The position numbers and the translations under genes are program-made. Below are positions 27,491 to 36,284 of a stretch of DNA of 64,000 nt, in pieces. Position 1 is the stretch's first letter. Each line of letters begins with the position of its first letter. Location of the stretch: NCBI RefSeq assembly GCF_000429305.1, contig NZ_AUBP01000026.1, positions 1 through 64,000 on the forward strand, read 5' to 3'. Under the pieces are notes generated by a model. That model had not been told where the DNA came from and searched no databases. It worked only from the letters and a program-made list of their open reading frames with translations. This DNA comes from Desulfovibrio inopinatus DSM 10711 (GTDB lineage Bacteria; Desulfobacterota; Desulfovibrionia; Desulfovibrionales; Desulfovibrionaceae).

Positions 27491-27729
27491 TTATCTTGCC
27501 CAATACCGACATAGAAGGCGCTCAAAGAATGGCCGAAGAAATACGAGAGGCTGTCGCCAGCATGGCGATTCCTCATGAAAAATCCACTGTCGAGAGCTAT
27601 GTCACCCTCTCTCTTGGCGTGGCTTCAGCCATACCGCAAGAAAACATTCCCCCAGAAAAACTCGTGATCAAAGCTGACGAAGCGTTATACGCGGCGAAGG
27701 CGGCGGGACGAAATTGCGTCTGCAGCTGA
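27471..27729 (+). pseudogene. GGDEF-domain C-terminal stump
   Basis: From about 27471 the plus strand reads VGGEKFIIILPNTDIEGAQR, then SYVTLSLGVASAIP, then ADEALYAAKAAGRNCV, which is the second half of a GGDEF domain. The active-site motif is GGEKF rather than GG(D/E)EF. Everything N-terminal of the GG pair is replaced by antisense IS5 sequence. A computed open frame extends left to 27343, but that part is IS5 read backwards. This is an IS-truncated cyclase gene, almost certainly non-functional. Confidence 0.75.
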
Positions 27730-27813
27730 GCTTGGCGGGAAAAAAATCAGCCTCTCACATGCCCGAGAAGCGGCCCCACATTTCGGGACCACTCCTCACA
27801 ACCCTTGCAAGCA

Positions 27814-28161
27814 TTAGCCTTTCTTGACGACCGATGTTTTGAGAAACATCGCCCCGAAGCCGGGAATCTTGCAGGAAATGTCGTGTACGCCGTCTGTGGG
27901 CTCGATCAGTTTGATGTTTTTCACCTTCGTGCCCTTCTTGATGGGGCCGGAAGCGCCTTTCACCTTCAAATCCTGCATGATGATGACCGTATCGCCATCG
28001 ACTAAAACAGCGCCGTTGGCGTCCTTGTACACCTTTTCTCCCGCGTCGGCGGCTGCATCAGCAGCTTGGAACTCCAGGGCGCACTCGGGGCAAACGTACA
28101 TGCTGCCGTCGTGGTACACATATTCGCAGTTGCACTGCGGACAGTTGGGTATTGTCTCCAT
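27814..28161 (-). CDS. PhnA/YjdM-family zinc-ribbon protein
   Basis: 115 aa, start ATG 28161 behind GAGAGAGTC. The N-terminal zinc ribbon CPQC...CPEC (METIPNCPQC, then YVCPECALEF) is followed by the conserved PhnA domain (VLVDGDTVIIMQDLKVKGAS, then KIPGFGAMFLKTSVVKK). The family is widespread and often annotated alkylphosphonate utilisation protein, but no C-P lyase genes are nearby and its biochemical role is not established. It is the only intact-looking housekeeping-type gene within the decayed island. Confidence 0.85.
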   Translation of the reverse strand: METIPNCPQCNCEYVYHDGSMYVCPECALEFQAADAAADAGEKVYKDANGAVLVDGDTVIIMQDLKVKGASGPIKKGTKVKNIKLIEPTDGVHDISCKIPGFGAMFLKTSVVKKG

Positions 28162-28275
28162 GACTCTCTCTCATTGTTTGTGCGCTTTCATTGCAGAAAA
28201 TGACTGACCGATGCTTACTGGCCAGGGACGACGCTGGGGTTGTCCCACATGGCCAGCAAGAACGTCCGGGGTGAT

Positions 28276-28630
28276 TCACTGTTCCTGGGTAAGCGCATTT
28301 TTCCAAGCTATTCCAATCTTCAACATTTTTTTCCACGCCAATTCCTCGGCGGCAAGATACTGTGGCAACAAGCCTCTTCTCTCGTCAGCGGACCTCATAT
28401 ACGGCAGCCTTTTAAAAAGAAAGTGCAGATACCGCAGCGGCTCCAGACTGTTGGCCTTCGCGGTCTCGACAAGGCTGTACAAAGCCGCGCTTGCCGCAGC
28501 GCCTTTGGGCGAACCCGAAAAGAGCCAGTTTTTCCCGACCGACCGCAAAGGGACGGATGGCGTTTTCGGCCACATTGTTATCCGACAGCAAGATGCCATC
28601 TTCAACTTTGGGGGCAACGCCCCAACACAC
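28276..28630 (-). pseudogene. IS66-family transposase C-terminal fragment
   Basis: Minus strand: DNNVAENAIRPFAVGR in one frame continues after a frameshift as KNWLFSGSPKGAAASAALYS, then LVETAKANSLEPLRYLHFLF and QYLAAEELAWKKMLKIG. This is the characteristic end of IS66 transposases, including the last catalytic Glu (AENAIRP). The N-terminal ~400 codons and accessory TnpA/TnpB genes are missing. Confidence 0.85.
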
Positions 28631-28692
28631 AACTTAAAATCATTTTATTTCAATGTAATAGGACATCAATATGAGGCCTCCCCTCATTTCAA

Positions 28693-28770
28693 AATCCAAG
28701 CAAGTCCAAAGAAATCCCCAAAGCCAACAAAAACAAATCGAAATCGGAAACTCATCGTCCGATACCGTCC
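28693..28770. repeat. Island-flanking direct repeat, distal copy
   Basis: Matches 24160-24237 at 67 of 78 positions, same orientation, ungapped. It lacks the tRNA 3' end itself. It may be the distal junction of the decayed island or the int-proximal end of a second, mostly deleted element. No integrase follows it. Confidence 0.7.
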
Positions 28771-29054
28771 TCTATGGTCCGATCAATCCGAGCCACCTTT
28801 TTGAAAAAGCGCAACAAATTCTGAGCGCAATTGAAAACAACATACTGTTGGAGATTTGACCGGACTTCACATAAAGGCTGTGTTTGCATCTGGAGCTGCA
28901 TCGACTCCAATGCCATGATCTTCACTTGTGCGAAGGTGAACATTTCCCCAAAGCTTTCGTCGAGGATTGTAGGCGTTCATGTGCAAGGAGACGGTTCGTG
29001 AACCGCCCCTTGCATTGCATTCTTTGTGTATCTCTTATCGCAGAGGAGTCACAA
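28771..29054. other. Intergenic, no gene seen
   Basis: About 280 bp between the distal repeat and the exported-protein gene. It holds an inverted repeat TGCAAGG...CCTTGCA with an inner CGGTT/AACCG stem at 28982-29014 and no T-run on either side. It lies downstream of the minus-strand gene and may be its transcript end. Confidence 0.35.
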
Positions 29055-29483
29055 TCAATGTCTCCGCGTCATCATACCGCGCGAGGCAACGGATCTGTTC
29101 GTGGTGACGTGAAGATAGATTTGCTCTATCTTATCGGGGCTCACAATACGGCATATCATCATGCCGTCTTCATCCACCATGTAGGCGGACTGGTTGTCAA
29201 AGCCGATGACACCCGAAAGTTTTTCCGTTCTCTTCTTGGAGGCTTTCGTACCCGAAAACTTGAATCCTTCCTGTTTATCGATCGTTATTACAACATCCAG
29301 GCTGGAAAAACCTGTGTCGTCCATGTGTCGTTTCGCCTGCTCCTCTTCCGTGTTGTTTTGGATCGCCGCTTCGTATGTCAAATCCCACGTGCCCTTCAAA
29401 TCCGGAACAGCGGTATCGGCAAAGGCAGGAATCGTCAGGATTGCAGTACACAGCAGTGTTGTCGCAAGAACCAGAATACGCAT
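29055..29483 (-). CDS. Exported small protein, paralogue of the gene at 25204-25662
   Basis: 142 aa from ATG 29483 behind AGGGGGAGACC. The signal peptide LATTLLCTAILTIPAFA-D is followed by VPDLKGTWDLTYEA, VTIDKQEGFKFSGTKAS and MVDEDGMMICRI. The same three blocks occur in the plus-strand gene at 25204-25662, about 4 kb away across the IS-rich island. The C-terminal ~15 residues do not match the paralogue and may reflect a late frameshift. Periplasmic location is expected; function unknown. Confidence 0.7.
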   Translation of the reverse strand: MRILVLATTLLCTAILTIPAFADTAVPDLKGTWDLTYEAAIQNNTEEEQAKRHMDDTGFSSLDVVITIDKQEGFKFSGTKASKKRTEKLSGVIGFDNQSAYMVDEDGMMICRIVSPDKIEQIYLHVTTNRSVASRGMMTRRH

Positions 29484-30243
29484 GGTCTCCCCCTATGAAA
29501 AGTTAAACATTTTCCCCCATGAGGCCCTGAGCGACTGGCCAAACGGATATCGCGCACACAGGGCATATCCCCTCGTCCTTTCTTTCCACCCTACAGCGCA
29601 TGATCACTCGACGCGGCAGAGGCCTGAAGATCCAGAGTAATAAATAATATGCCGTAGGTCCCCACTTTTGTCAAAAATACATCACTCTTATTCTCTCAGC
29701 ATCACGGTACAAAGCTTCGATTTCGCATCTTTCAGACTTATGAGTGAATTGCATTCACTCCACATTCACTGCACTGGAGCTGGTTCAGTACAATGTATGA
29801 GAGAAATCAACGCATTATGTTTTTTTTCAAGCGTTACGACCATTCATATCCATACAATAACGACGCTTTTCAAGCAGTCCGCCTGACGCATTTCCATCGG
29901 TGACATCAAGTTCGAGAGGAATAGGCAACAATTATCAAGAAATATGCATTTATACCTTACAATGAGCTGAGTCTTTTTCAATAAACAACTATATTAATAT
30001 TACAAAGAAAGAGGAGAAGATTTGGAATTCCGTATTGATTTACTTTTTGATCGATGATCTGCGTCAAATCAAATGAGTAGACTTGAAAACTAGACAGCGA
30101 ATCTCCTCTATTATATTCTTTGACTTGAGCATTTTGGCACTCCATCCCATTGAACTAATTTATAAAATTCGGCAAAAATGCAGCATAAAAATAACGTCAA
30201 AGTGGCAGGATGCCCTGAATAGGAATAAACACGGATTAAGAAT
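29484..30243. other. Long AT-rich intergenic region before the ATP-grasp/ACP gene set
   Basis: 760 bp without a supportable gene. Base composition falls towards AT from about 29660 onwards, marking the edge of the transferred segment. It should hold the promoter for the gene set starting at 30244. A GG/GC pair near 30203-30216 was examined as a -24/-12 site and does not fit. Confidence 0.4.
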
Positions 30244-31170
30244 ATGACGAAGTCTGAAGCATCACTGGGGTTACTCTTTCCTGGCCAAGGGGCTCATGGC
30301 CCAACAATGCTCAATTCTGTTGCAAATTATAACAAGCTTAATGAATTTTCTGAACCAATCTTGAAAGAACTTGATGCCAAATCCCTTGCAGATATTGTTT
30401 CCGATCCCAAACAAATCAACCAGAATAAAACAAGCAGTTTATTAACTGTTCTCGTCAGTGCATTAATGTTGGAGATGTGGAGAACATCAGAAAAATCAGA
30501 ATTTACCTACTCTGCGGGATACAGTGTTGGACAATGGACGGCAATATATGCGGCTGGTGGCGTATCGTATCAACAATTAATAAGAATTGTTGCAAAACGA
30601 TCTGAGTTTATGAACCAATGTATAGAAAAAACACCAAGTGGCATGATGGCTGTTATTGGTGTTCCAGAAATTCTTGTAGAAGAATTTTGCGAGTCAATAA
30701 GAAAAGAAGGACATTTTATTACAATAAGTAATTACAACTGTGCAAGACAATATAGTTTAGCTGGCACATTGGAAGCTATTGAAATCGCGCTAGAGAAAAT
30801 CCAAGATTTATCACCGAAAAAAGTCGTACAATTGCCTGTCAGCGGGGGGTGGCACTGCTCTATTCTCAACGAAGCCAGCACCCAATTTTTCGAATATCTC
30901 AGACAAGAACCAATCGATACATTCACGACTCCAGTACTAGACAATGTCACGGGAGAGTTTCTCCCCACTGATGAAAACCTTCTGAAAAAGACACTTGCGA
31001 AACAAATTAGCACCCCCGTACAATGGGAAAAATGTATTCAGCATTTGATAGAAAATGGATGTAATGAATTTATTGAAATAGGTTACGGACAAATACTGAC
31101 GATGTTCGGTCTATTCATTAATAGACATATCCGCAATATATCGTATTCAATGCAATTAGAAAAAAGATAA
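30244..31170 (+). CDS. Malonyl-CoA:ACP transacylase-like acyltransferase (FabD family)
   Basis: 308 aa, the size of a stand-alone FabD. GLLFPGQGAH opens the domain. The nucleophile elbow is GYSVGQW with Ser94, the catalytic His204 lies in SGGWHCS, and Arg119 in AKRSEFM corresponds to the Arg that binds the malonyl carboxylate. It should therefore load malonyl (or another carboxylated extender) onto an acyl carrier protein. It is clearly separate from the housekeeping fatty-acid cluster: the DNA is AT-rich and the neighbours are a DegT aminotransferase, ACPs and ATP-grasp ligases. No ketosynthase is present in the set, so what is done with the acyl-ACP is unknown. Confidence 0.8.
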   Translation: MTKSEASLGLLFPGQGAHGPTMLNSVANYNKLNEFSEPILKELDAKSLADIVSDPKQINQNKTSSLLTVLVSALMLEMWRTSEKSEFTYSAGYSVGQWTAIYAAGGVSYQQLIRIVAKRSEFMNQCIEKTPSGMMAVIGVPEILVEEFCESIRKEGHFITISNYNCARQYSLAGTLEAIEIALEKIQDLSPKKVVQLPVSGGWHCSILNEASTQFFEYLRQEPIDTFTTPVLDNVTGEFLPTDENLLKKTLAKQISTPVQWEKCIQHLIENGCNEFIEIGYGQILTMFGLFINRHIRNISYSMQLEKR

Positions 31171-31324
31171 ATTATTACGATGTATCATCAAGAACATTCG
31201 CAATTATTTTTTAAATCATAGCTCTGTAGAAATATCACAATACTCATACGACAAGATGCAATATCCTTAAAAGTATTTAGCATCTCTCTTTGGAATCCAT
31301 AAAGTAGCATAACAGGAGTTTCTG

Positions 31325-32557
31325 TTGGCAAAGACGTACGACAATACCGAGCCCCTTGTTATTGAAGGGGGGAAGAAAAGATTTCACAAAAATTTATCAG
31401 CTTCAACTCCCGTACCAGAAGCTGCAATCCAAAAAGTTGTAGAGATCCTAAAATCTGGAGAACTTTTTCGATACGGATGCAATGCTCCCATTGAGTCCGA
31501 AGCCGCCCTCCTTGAAAGAGACTTCGCACACTATATAGGGACAAAATATGCCCTTGCCGTCAACTCATGCTCTAGTGCTCTTTTTATTTCACTCTTGAGT
31601 GCAGGCCTACAACCAGGCGATAAAGTCCTTGTTCCAGGATTTACATTTACCGCTGTTCCAAGCAGTATCACCCACGCCGGAGGCCAACCTGTTTTGGTTG
31701 AGTGCAATTCAAACTATACGATTAATCTGAAAGACCTTCGTCGTAAAATGTCGTGTGGCGCAAAATACATTGTACTTTCTCATATGAGAGGTCACATTTC
31801 TGATATGGACACTGTTATTACGTTATGTCGTAAGAACAATATATGTCTCATTGAAGATGCGGCCCACAGCCTTGGAGCAAAATATAACGACCAGCCCATT
31901 GGAACTTTTGGCCTTACTGGTTGCTTCAGCTTTCAGTCGCACAAAATGATCAACGCGGGTGAAGGTGGCATGCTTATTACAAATGATGACGAAATTATTG
32001 CAAAAGCAATTTTGTATTCTGGTTCTTATGAAAAATCCTATAAAAAACACTTTATCGGCAGTAACATCATCTCTCAATTCGAAAAGAAAATTCCAAGCTA
32101 CAACTTGAGAATATCCAATGTTACCGCTGCAATAGCACGAGCTCAAATTCCATTAATTGATGATAATGGGAGAAAATACAATAAAAATTACAAAATTCTT
32201 TACAATATAATTCGGCACTCTGACTATATCGAATTACCCGAAACATCTTCTACTGTATATAAAATACACGATTCAGCACAGTTTAACCTTGTTGGACTTT
32301 CAAAAGAAAAAATAAGCCGGTTTGTCGAATTAATGAAGATGCAAAACATTGACATCTCCGTTTTTGGCATCGAAGAAAATAATGCACGATGCTATTGGAA
32401 CTGGAAATATATCCGAGAAAACCATGATTTACCAAACACAAAATGTATGCTCATTGTCGCATGTGACTTGAAACTTCCTTTGTATCTTGAAGAAAATGAT
32501 ATGGTCATCATTGGCGAAACAATTCTACAAGTCCTAGACTACATCTCAAAAAAGTAA
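31325..32557 (+). CDS. DegT/DnrJ/EryC1/StrS-family PLP aminotransferase
   Basis: 410 aa from TTG 31325, with AGGAG seven bases upstream. PLP-fold signatures: NSCSSALFISLLSAGLQPGD at 80-99, VPGFTFTAVP, the PLP-ring Asp178 in EDAAHSLGAKY, and the Schiff-base Lys207 in FSFQSHKMINAGEGGM. The GEGG after the lysine is typical of the branch that includes scyllo-inosose/DOI aminotransferases (StsC, BtrS) and AHBA synthase. It transfers an amino group, usually from Glu or Gln, to a keto-sugar or keto-cyclitol. In this set it probably makes an amine acceptor or building block; the substrate is unknown. Confidence 0.85.
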   Translation: MAKTYDNTEPLVIEGGKKRFHKNLSASTPVPEAAIQKVVEILKSGELFRYGCNAPIESEAALLERDFAHYIGTKYALAVNSCSSALFISLLSAGLQPGDKVLVPGFTFTAVPSSITHAGGQPVLVECNSNYTINLKDLRRKMSCGAKYIVLSHMRGHISDMDTVITLCRKNNICLIEDAAHSLGAKYNDQPIGTFGLTGCFSFQSHKMINAGEGGMLITNDDEIIAKAILYSGSYEKSYKKHFIGSNIISQFEKKIPSYNLRISNVTAAIARAQIPLIDDNGRKYNKNYKILYNIIRHSDYIELPETSSTVYKIHDSAQFNLVGLSKEKISRFVELMKMQNIDISVFGIEENNARCYWNWKYIRENHDLPNTKCMLIVACDLKLPLYLEENDMVIIGETILQVLDYISKK

Positions 32558-32993
32558 AAACAGCATGAGTTATCCGTGCATACCACCTATTTCTTCCATA
32601 GCAACAAAAAAATGAACATTAATTTATTCTCTCCAACAATACCATTGTGCACAACCTATATCCAGACATTTAATATCAAATTTAATTAAACTAAAACCAT
32701 GCATTCTACAGATTTTCCATCGCAAAAATTGAATAATTTAAAGAAAACAACGTACCCACATGCAACATGTCATATAAATGCTTTTCAATAGTCCTACACA
32801 GAATCTTTCACGAGAATTCTATCGCGAACAAAATATTTTTTAAAAGAAATAGATTTTGTCTATGACAACCAAACACAATTGACAAAATTTCTTTTTTTAG
32901 CAAAATTTTTTTTGAACACCTACTGTTCCTATCGACACTGCGCATATTTTGAGGAATCAAATCGAAGTTAGGCGAAGCATAAAGTGGAACATT
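32558..32993. other. AT-rich intergenic region between the aminotransferase and cassette 1
   Basis: About 430 bp. Only a 16-codon frame (32564-32614) without a ribosome site is seen, and it is not called. The gap suggests that cassette 1 has its own promoter; no clear boxes were found. Confidence 0.35.
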
Positions 32994-34058
32994 GTGACGC
33001 AGATACATGATGACATCAAAAAAGATCGCGCAGACCTGAAACCTGACTTCATGGCTGTTCTTATGAAGGAAGCAGCAGATGTTCGGGGGTTGCCAAATCT
33101 TTACCGAAAATTCGAAGAAATAAAGATTCAATTACGTTTTGAGGCCAATAAAAAAACGTATTATTACGCCGATGGCGTTCTTCTTGAAGCTATTAATGAC
33201 AGATGGGGCAAAATTGGCCGCAATATTAACCATAAAGCGAGCACACTCACTGGTGATAAATTCGGGACGAAGACGCATCTCAAAGAATTTGGATTCAGCG
33301 TTCCTGAGGGGCGTTTTTTTCGACGCCGCCACATAGATAGAGCCATCAATGCTTTTAATTCATTTCGCAAGCCTGTCTGTGTAAAGCCCAATAGAGGATC
33401 TCTGGGGAAGAATGTTTTTCCATCAATTTATACCAGCCAATGGTATGAGTACGCACTCCATCACGTTGCGAAAGTAAAACCCAATATTTTGGTTAAAGAA
33501 TGTGTAACAGGTGATCATTTCCGCTTCTTTTATATTTCACCTCAAATTGCAGGAATACGACAAGGAATACCTTTTCACGTGATTGGAGATGGAATTACGA
33601 CCATTCAAGATCTCCTTGAAACAAAAAATGCAGAAAGGTGCAAAAGGAATCTCCCCACGCATCCTCCGTTTGAAATGGATCAACAGTCCCTAGATTTCCT
33701 TGCAATGCAAAATCTGAACACGGAAGATATCCCCCCAATTGGGCAAAAGGTCTTTCTGTACGGAGCTTCCAATGGGACGGCTGGTGCTGACACCATTTTG
33801 CTCGATAAAGAAGAAGTTCACCCCAGTTACTGCGCCATTGTCGAACAGGCCTGCAAGAGTATTCCTGGGGTGTATTTTGCGGGGGTGGATATCATCATTC
33901 GGGATAGGAAACAGCCGGCGTCCCAAGAGAATCACTGGATCCTCGAACTGAATATGAATCCTTCGCTGACAGCTTTTTATTACCTTTGGAAGGGCTATGT
34001 CGTAGACATTGCTGGATTAATTCTGGATTTTCTGGCAGAAGGGCATGATTTTTCATGA
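32994..34058 (+). CDS. Cyanophycin-synthetase-like ATP-grasp ligase, cassette 1
   Basis: Open from TTG 32949. I place the start at GTG 32994 because it gives a length like the paralogue at 36599 (354 vs 350 aa); no start has a strong ribosome site. An ATP-grasp ligase of the CphA/GshAB-like branch: GDKFGTKTHLKEFGFSVPEG, VCVKPNRGSLGKNVFPS (ATP-binding Lys and Gly-rich loop), VIGDGITTIQDLLETKNAER, then the metal-binding end GVDIIIRD...HWILELNMNPSL. Such enzymes activate a carboxylate as acyl-phosphate and join it to an amine or thiol. The ACP encoded 84 nt downstream makes a carrier-tethered substrate likely. Substrate amino acid unknown. Confidence 0.75.
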   Translation: MTQIHDDIKKDRADLKPDFMAVLMKEAADVRGLPNLYRKFEEIKIQLRFEANKKTYYYADGVLLEAINDRWGKIGRNINHKASTLTGDKFGTKTHLKEFGFSVPEGRFFRRRHIDRAINAFNSFRKPVCVKPNRGSLGKNVFPSIYTSQWYEYALHHVAKVKPNILVKECVTGDHFRFFYISPQIAGIRQGIPFHVIGDGITTIQDLLETKNAERCKRNLPTHPPFEMDQQSLDFLAMQNLNTEDIPPIGQKVFLYGASNGTAGADTILLDKEEVHPSYCAIVEQACKSIPGVYFAGVDIIIRDRKQPASQENHWILELNMNPSLTAFYYLWKGYVVDIAGLILDFLAEGHDFS

Positions 34059-34142
34059 TTTTATAGCCTGGAAGATCATATCGTATAACAATTTCAAGAG
34101 GGCTACAAAGGCCCTATAGAATAGGAGGGTGATAGGTTCGCT

Positions 34143-34424
34143 ATGTCTACAGATATGAGTTCTCTCAAACAATGGATAAAAAATTACTTGGCCGTGTTGA
34201 TCGATGAACCCATCGAAAAAATCGATACGAATGATCCTCTGTCTTCATTTGATATGGACTCAGTGGACGCTGTCATTATGGGAACAAAATTAGAAGAAGA
34301 ATTTGGAATTACTATCCATCCAGAGATGTTTTTAGATGTAGCAGCCTCAATCAAAGAACTCTGTGAACGTATTCTTCAAATAGATTATTCAGACTCGAAC
34401 CATAAAGAAGAAAAAGTCTCTTAA
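34143..34424 (+). CDS. Acyl carrier protein, cassette 1
   Basis: 93 aa. A four-helix ACP with the phosphopantetheine site in FDMDSVDAVIM (Ser40), preceded by SLKQWIKNYLAVLID and followed by LEEEFGITIHPEMF, all standard ACP landmarks. AGGAGGG at 34123-34129 is a ribosome site with rather long spacing (13). It closely resembles the two ACP domains at 37721-38242 and so belongs to the same system. No phosphopantetheinyl transferase gene is in the window, so the host enzyme must activate it. Confidence 0.88.
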   Translation: MSTDMSSLKQWIKNYLAVLIDEPIEKIDTNDPLSSFDMDSVDAVIMGTKLEEEFGITIHPEMFLDVAASIKELCERILQIDYSDSNHKEEKVS

Positions 34425-34435
34425 CACACCGGAGC

Positions 34436-35137
34436 ATGCAAGAGATGGACGCATTTCGACGCTGGGCTCACATTCCCGAAAAGATGTTTGATGTCGATCT
34501 CCACCAAGATGAACAGGTCGAATTTGAAGGGGTGTTATCATTAATACGGAACATGCGTGACCAATCTTCAGTGAATAAGGCACTTTCACATGATGAACTC
34601 TTAGTGTTTAATAGATTTGGGGAAAAAAAACCAATTTTTTGGTGTTTCAACAATTGGGCTGAACCCTACCTCTTCGCGTATCAACTTGATGAAAACCAAC
34701 CGCTGATAGCCGCGCAATCTCCCCATGGTGTTGAGAAAAGTTGGGTAAAAAAAGCTCGGTACACCGAGCCACTTGCAAAGCGCTATCTTGAGAGCGCTAC
34801 GCAGTTGTTTAATAGACAGGATTTCATTTACTGTGGAAATTGTCAGGGCGCACCAGTCGTGGAGTCAATGTGTATCCAACTCTCTCGTCAATGCGGGATA
34901 TTCCCGCAATTGATCACAATCGATTATATAGCCAAACGGAGATACCAAGGCCCCATACTCATGCTTTTCGGAAGCGAGAGCCCTTTCAATCCATTCAACT
35001 ATGAGAGAGACCCGCTCCCATACTGGAAAAAAAGACTTAAATCGTTCCAATGGAAACATCTTCATGGGCCTCATGGCACCTACCTTAAAGAACCAACGAT
35101 TGTCCTATTAAAAGAAATAGTATCAGCACATATCTAG
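34436..35137 (+). CDS. Thioesterase-like alpha/beta hydrolase with Cys nucleophile
   Basis: 233 aa, 11 nt after the ACP. The fold resembles type II/integrated thioesterases of carrier-protein systems: PIFWCFNNWAEPYLFAYQL at the N-terminus, a nucleophile elbow GNCQGA with Cys136 where serine is usual, a late strand LMLFGSESPFN and catalytic His candidates H210/H213 in HLHGPHGTY. It could release the product from ACP or transfer it to an amine; Cys nucleophiles often favour transacylation over hydrolysis. Cassette 2 has no counterpart. The C-terminal part is shorter than usual lid-containing thioesterases. Confidence 0.65.
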   Translation: MQEMDAFRRWAHIPEKMFDVDLHQDEQVEFEGVLSLIRNMRDQSSVNKALSHDELLVFNRFGEKKPIFWCFNNWAEPYLFAYQLDENQPLIAAQSPHGVEKSWVKKARYTEPLAKRYLESATQLFNRQDFIYCGNCQGAPVVESMCIQLSRQCGIFPQLITIDYIAKRRYQGPILMLFGSESPFNPFNYERDPLPYWKKRLKSFQWKHLHGPHGTYLKEPTIVLLKEIVSAHI

Positions 35138-35222
35138 TTCGATCGTTGTTATAAAACACTCTCGTCCAAACGAACTCATCAACACTTATACAATCGCTGA
35201 ACCATAAATTTGAGGAAACCTC

Positions 35223-36284
35223 ATGCCTACTCCTCGTATTGGCTACGTATCGTTTCGAACAGATATACAAAAAGCCATGCCCCCTATGCGCCTTCGCGCC
35301 TTACATGCAGAGGCTATCCTCCACGGTGCTAGAATTGAACTCCTGGACTGGTCAGACTTTCGTGAAGACAGTGACAAAATTTTAGTGTGGACATGGAGTC
35401 CCAGCGGTTGGCAAAGTGAGCGGAAATATCTCTCAGATATAACAGTAATTGTTGGTAGCCCTGTCAATGAACAACAACGCCGACTCATCGAATGGATAAA
35501 AGCAACGCGTCCTTATATTTATGACATTGGTATTAATAAACTCAAGCTCGCTGCCCTGCTACACAGCACCCAATATGAGCGTTACCTCATTCCTGATGCC
35601 CAGATCCCCAAGGAAGAGAGCGGAGAATTTATTGCAAACTTCCTCACAAAGTATGGCAGCTCCGTTATTAAGCGAAGTAATGCGAACAAAGGAGTTGGCC
35701 TGCTTTTTGTATTGAAGGAACAGTCTGGCTGGCGGATAAGCGACAAGAAAAATATTATTTTTACACTTACAGAAATTGTCAATGAAATCATGAGCCGCAT
35801 AAAAGGGCGTCTCGCGTATAGAGATTTCGTGATTCAAAAATATATAAAATCAACAGCAACTGATGGTCGTGCAGCAGATATTCGCGCACATGTGCAGCGT
35901 GGTTATGACCAAACCTGGGGTATCACGCGAGTCTATGTACGCTTGGCTGAAGTCGGCTCACTGGCAACCAATATCAGCCTTGGAGGATACCAAGGTCCGT
36001 TGATGAAGTACCTTGAACTTAGAAAAAACAGATCGGCCTCTGAGATAGAAGCAGAAATACAGCAAGCAGCCCTTGAAATAGCCGAGATTCAAAGCGCGAC
36101 ATCGCCACACCCTTTATCTGAACTGGGGCTCGACTTTTTGTTGGATGATGAAGATAAAATCTGGTTGGTAGAAACCAATACCCACCCCCAGTCTTCTTTG
36201 CATGAACATGAAAGAGCTATAGATACAGTAAATTATGCCTTAGCACTGGCAGGACTCAAATCCAATATCAGTGTAGAGAAATGA
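35223..36284 (+). CDS. YheC/YheD-like ATP-grasp protein, cassette 1
   Basis: 353 aa. An N-terminal domain starts PRIGYVSFRTDIQKAMPPMR; the middle has SVIKRSNANKGVGLLFVLKE (ATP-binding Lys and loop). The C-terminal half has GRAADIRAHVQ, YVRLAEVGSLATNISLGGYQ and LDFLLDDEDKIWLVETNT, the Mg-binding end of the ATP-grasp. This layout matches the YheC/YheD family known from Bacillus spore coats, whose reaction is not established. Being a second kind of ATP-grasp in the cassette, it may add a second building block or act on the ACP-bound product. Bases 35975-36098 are almost identical to 39301-39424 in the paralogue. Confidence 0.72.
   Translation: MPTPRIGYVSFRTDIQKAMPPMRLRALHAEAILHGARIELLDWSDFREDSDKILVWTWSPSGWQSERKYLSDITVIVGSPVNEQQRRLIEWIKATRPYIYDIGINKLKLAALLHSTQYERYLIPDAQIPKEESGEFIANFLTKYGSSVIKRSNANKGVGLLFVLKEQSGWRISDKKNIIFTLTEIVNEIMSRIKGRLAYRDFVIQKYIKSTATDGRAADIRAHVQRGYDQTWGITRVYVRLAEVGSLATNISLGGYQGPLMKYLELRKNRSASEIEAEIQQAALEIAEIQSATSPHPLSELGLDFLLDDEDKIWLVETNTHPQSSLHEHERAIDTVNYALALAGLKSNISVEK
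35975..36098 (+). repeat. Near-identical 124-bp block, cassette 1 copy
   Basis: Identical to 39301-39424 except for one base (G/A at 36085). The rest of the two YheC/YheD-like genes is clearly diverged, so this patch points to recent gene conversion. Confidence 0.95.

Noticed and set aside
27343-27729. A single 128-aa GGDEF protein
   Set aside because: Its first ~43 codons are antisense IS5 transposase; only the part from about 27471 is GGDEF.
28884-29498. 204-aa plus-strand frame
   Set aside because: It is the reverse-strand shadow of the exported-protein gene at 29055-29483, which has a signal peptide, ribosome site and paralogue.
30199-30220. Sigma-54 -24/-12 promoter before the ATP-grasp/ACP set
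   Set aside because: A TGGCA is present but no GC doublet with correct spacing follows.
32564-32614. 16-codon precursor peptide in the ATP-grasp region (graspetide-like substrate)
   Set aside because: No ribosome site, no repeat or leader similarity, and ACP genes make a carrier-based rather than RiPP route more likely.
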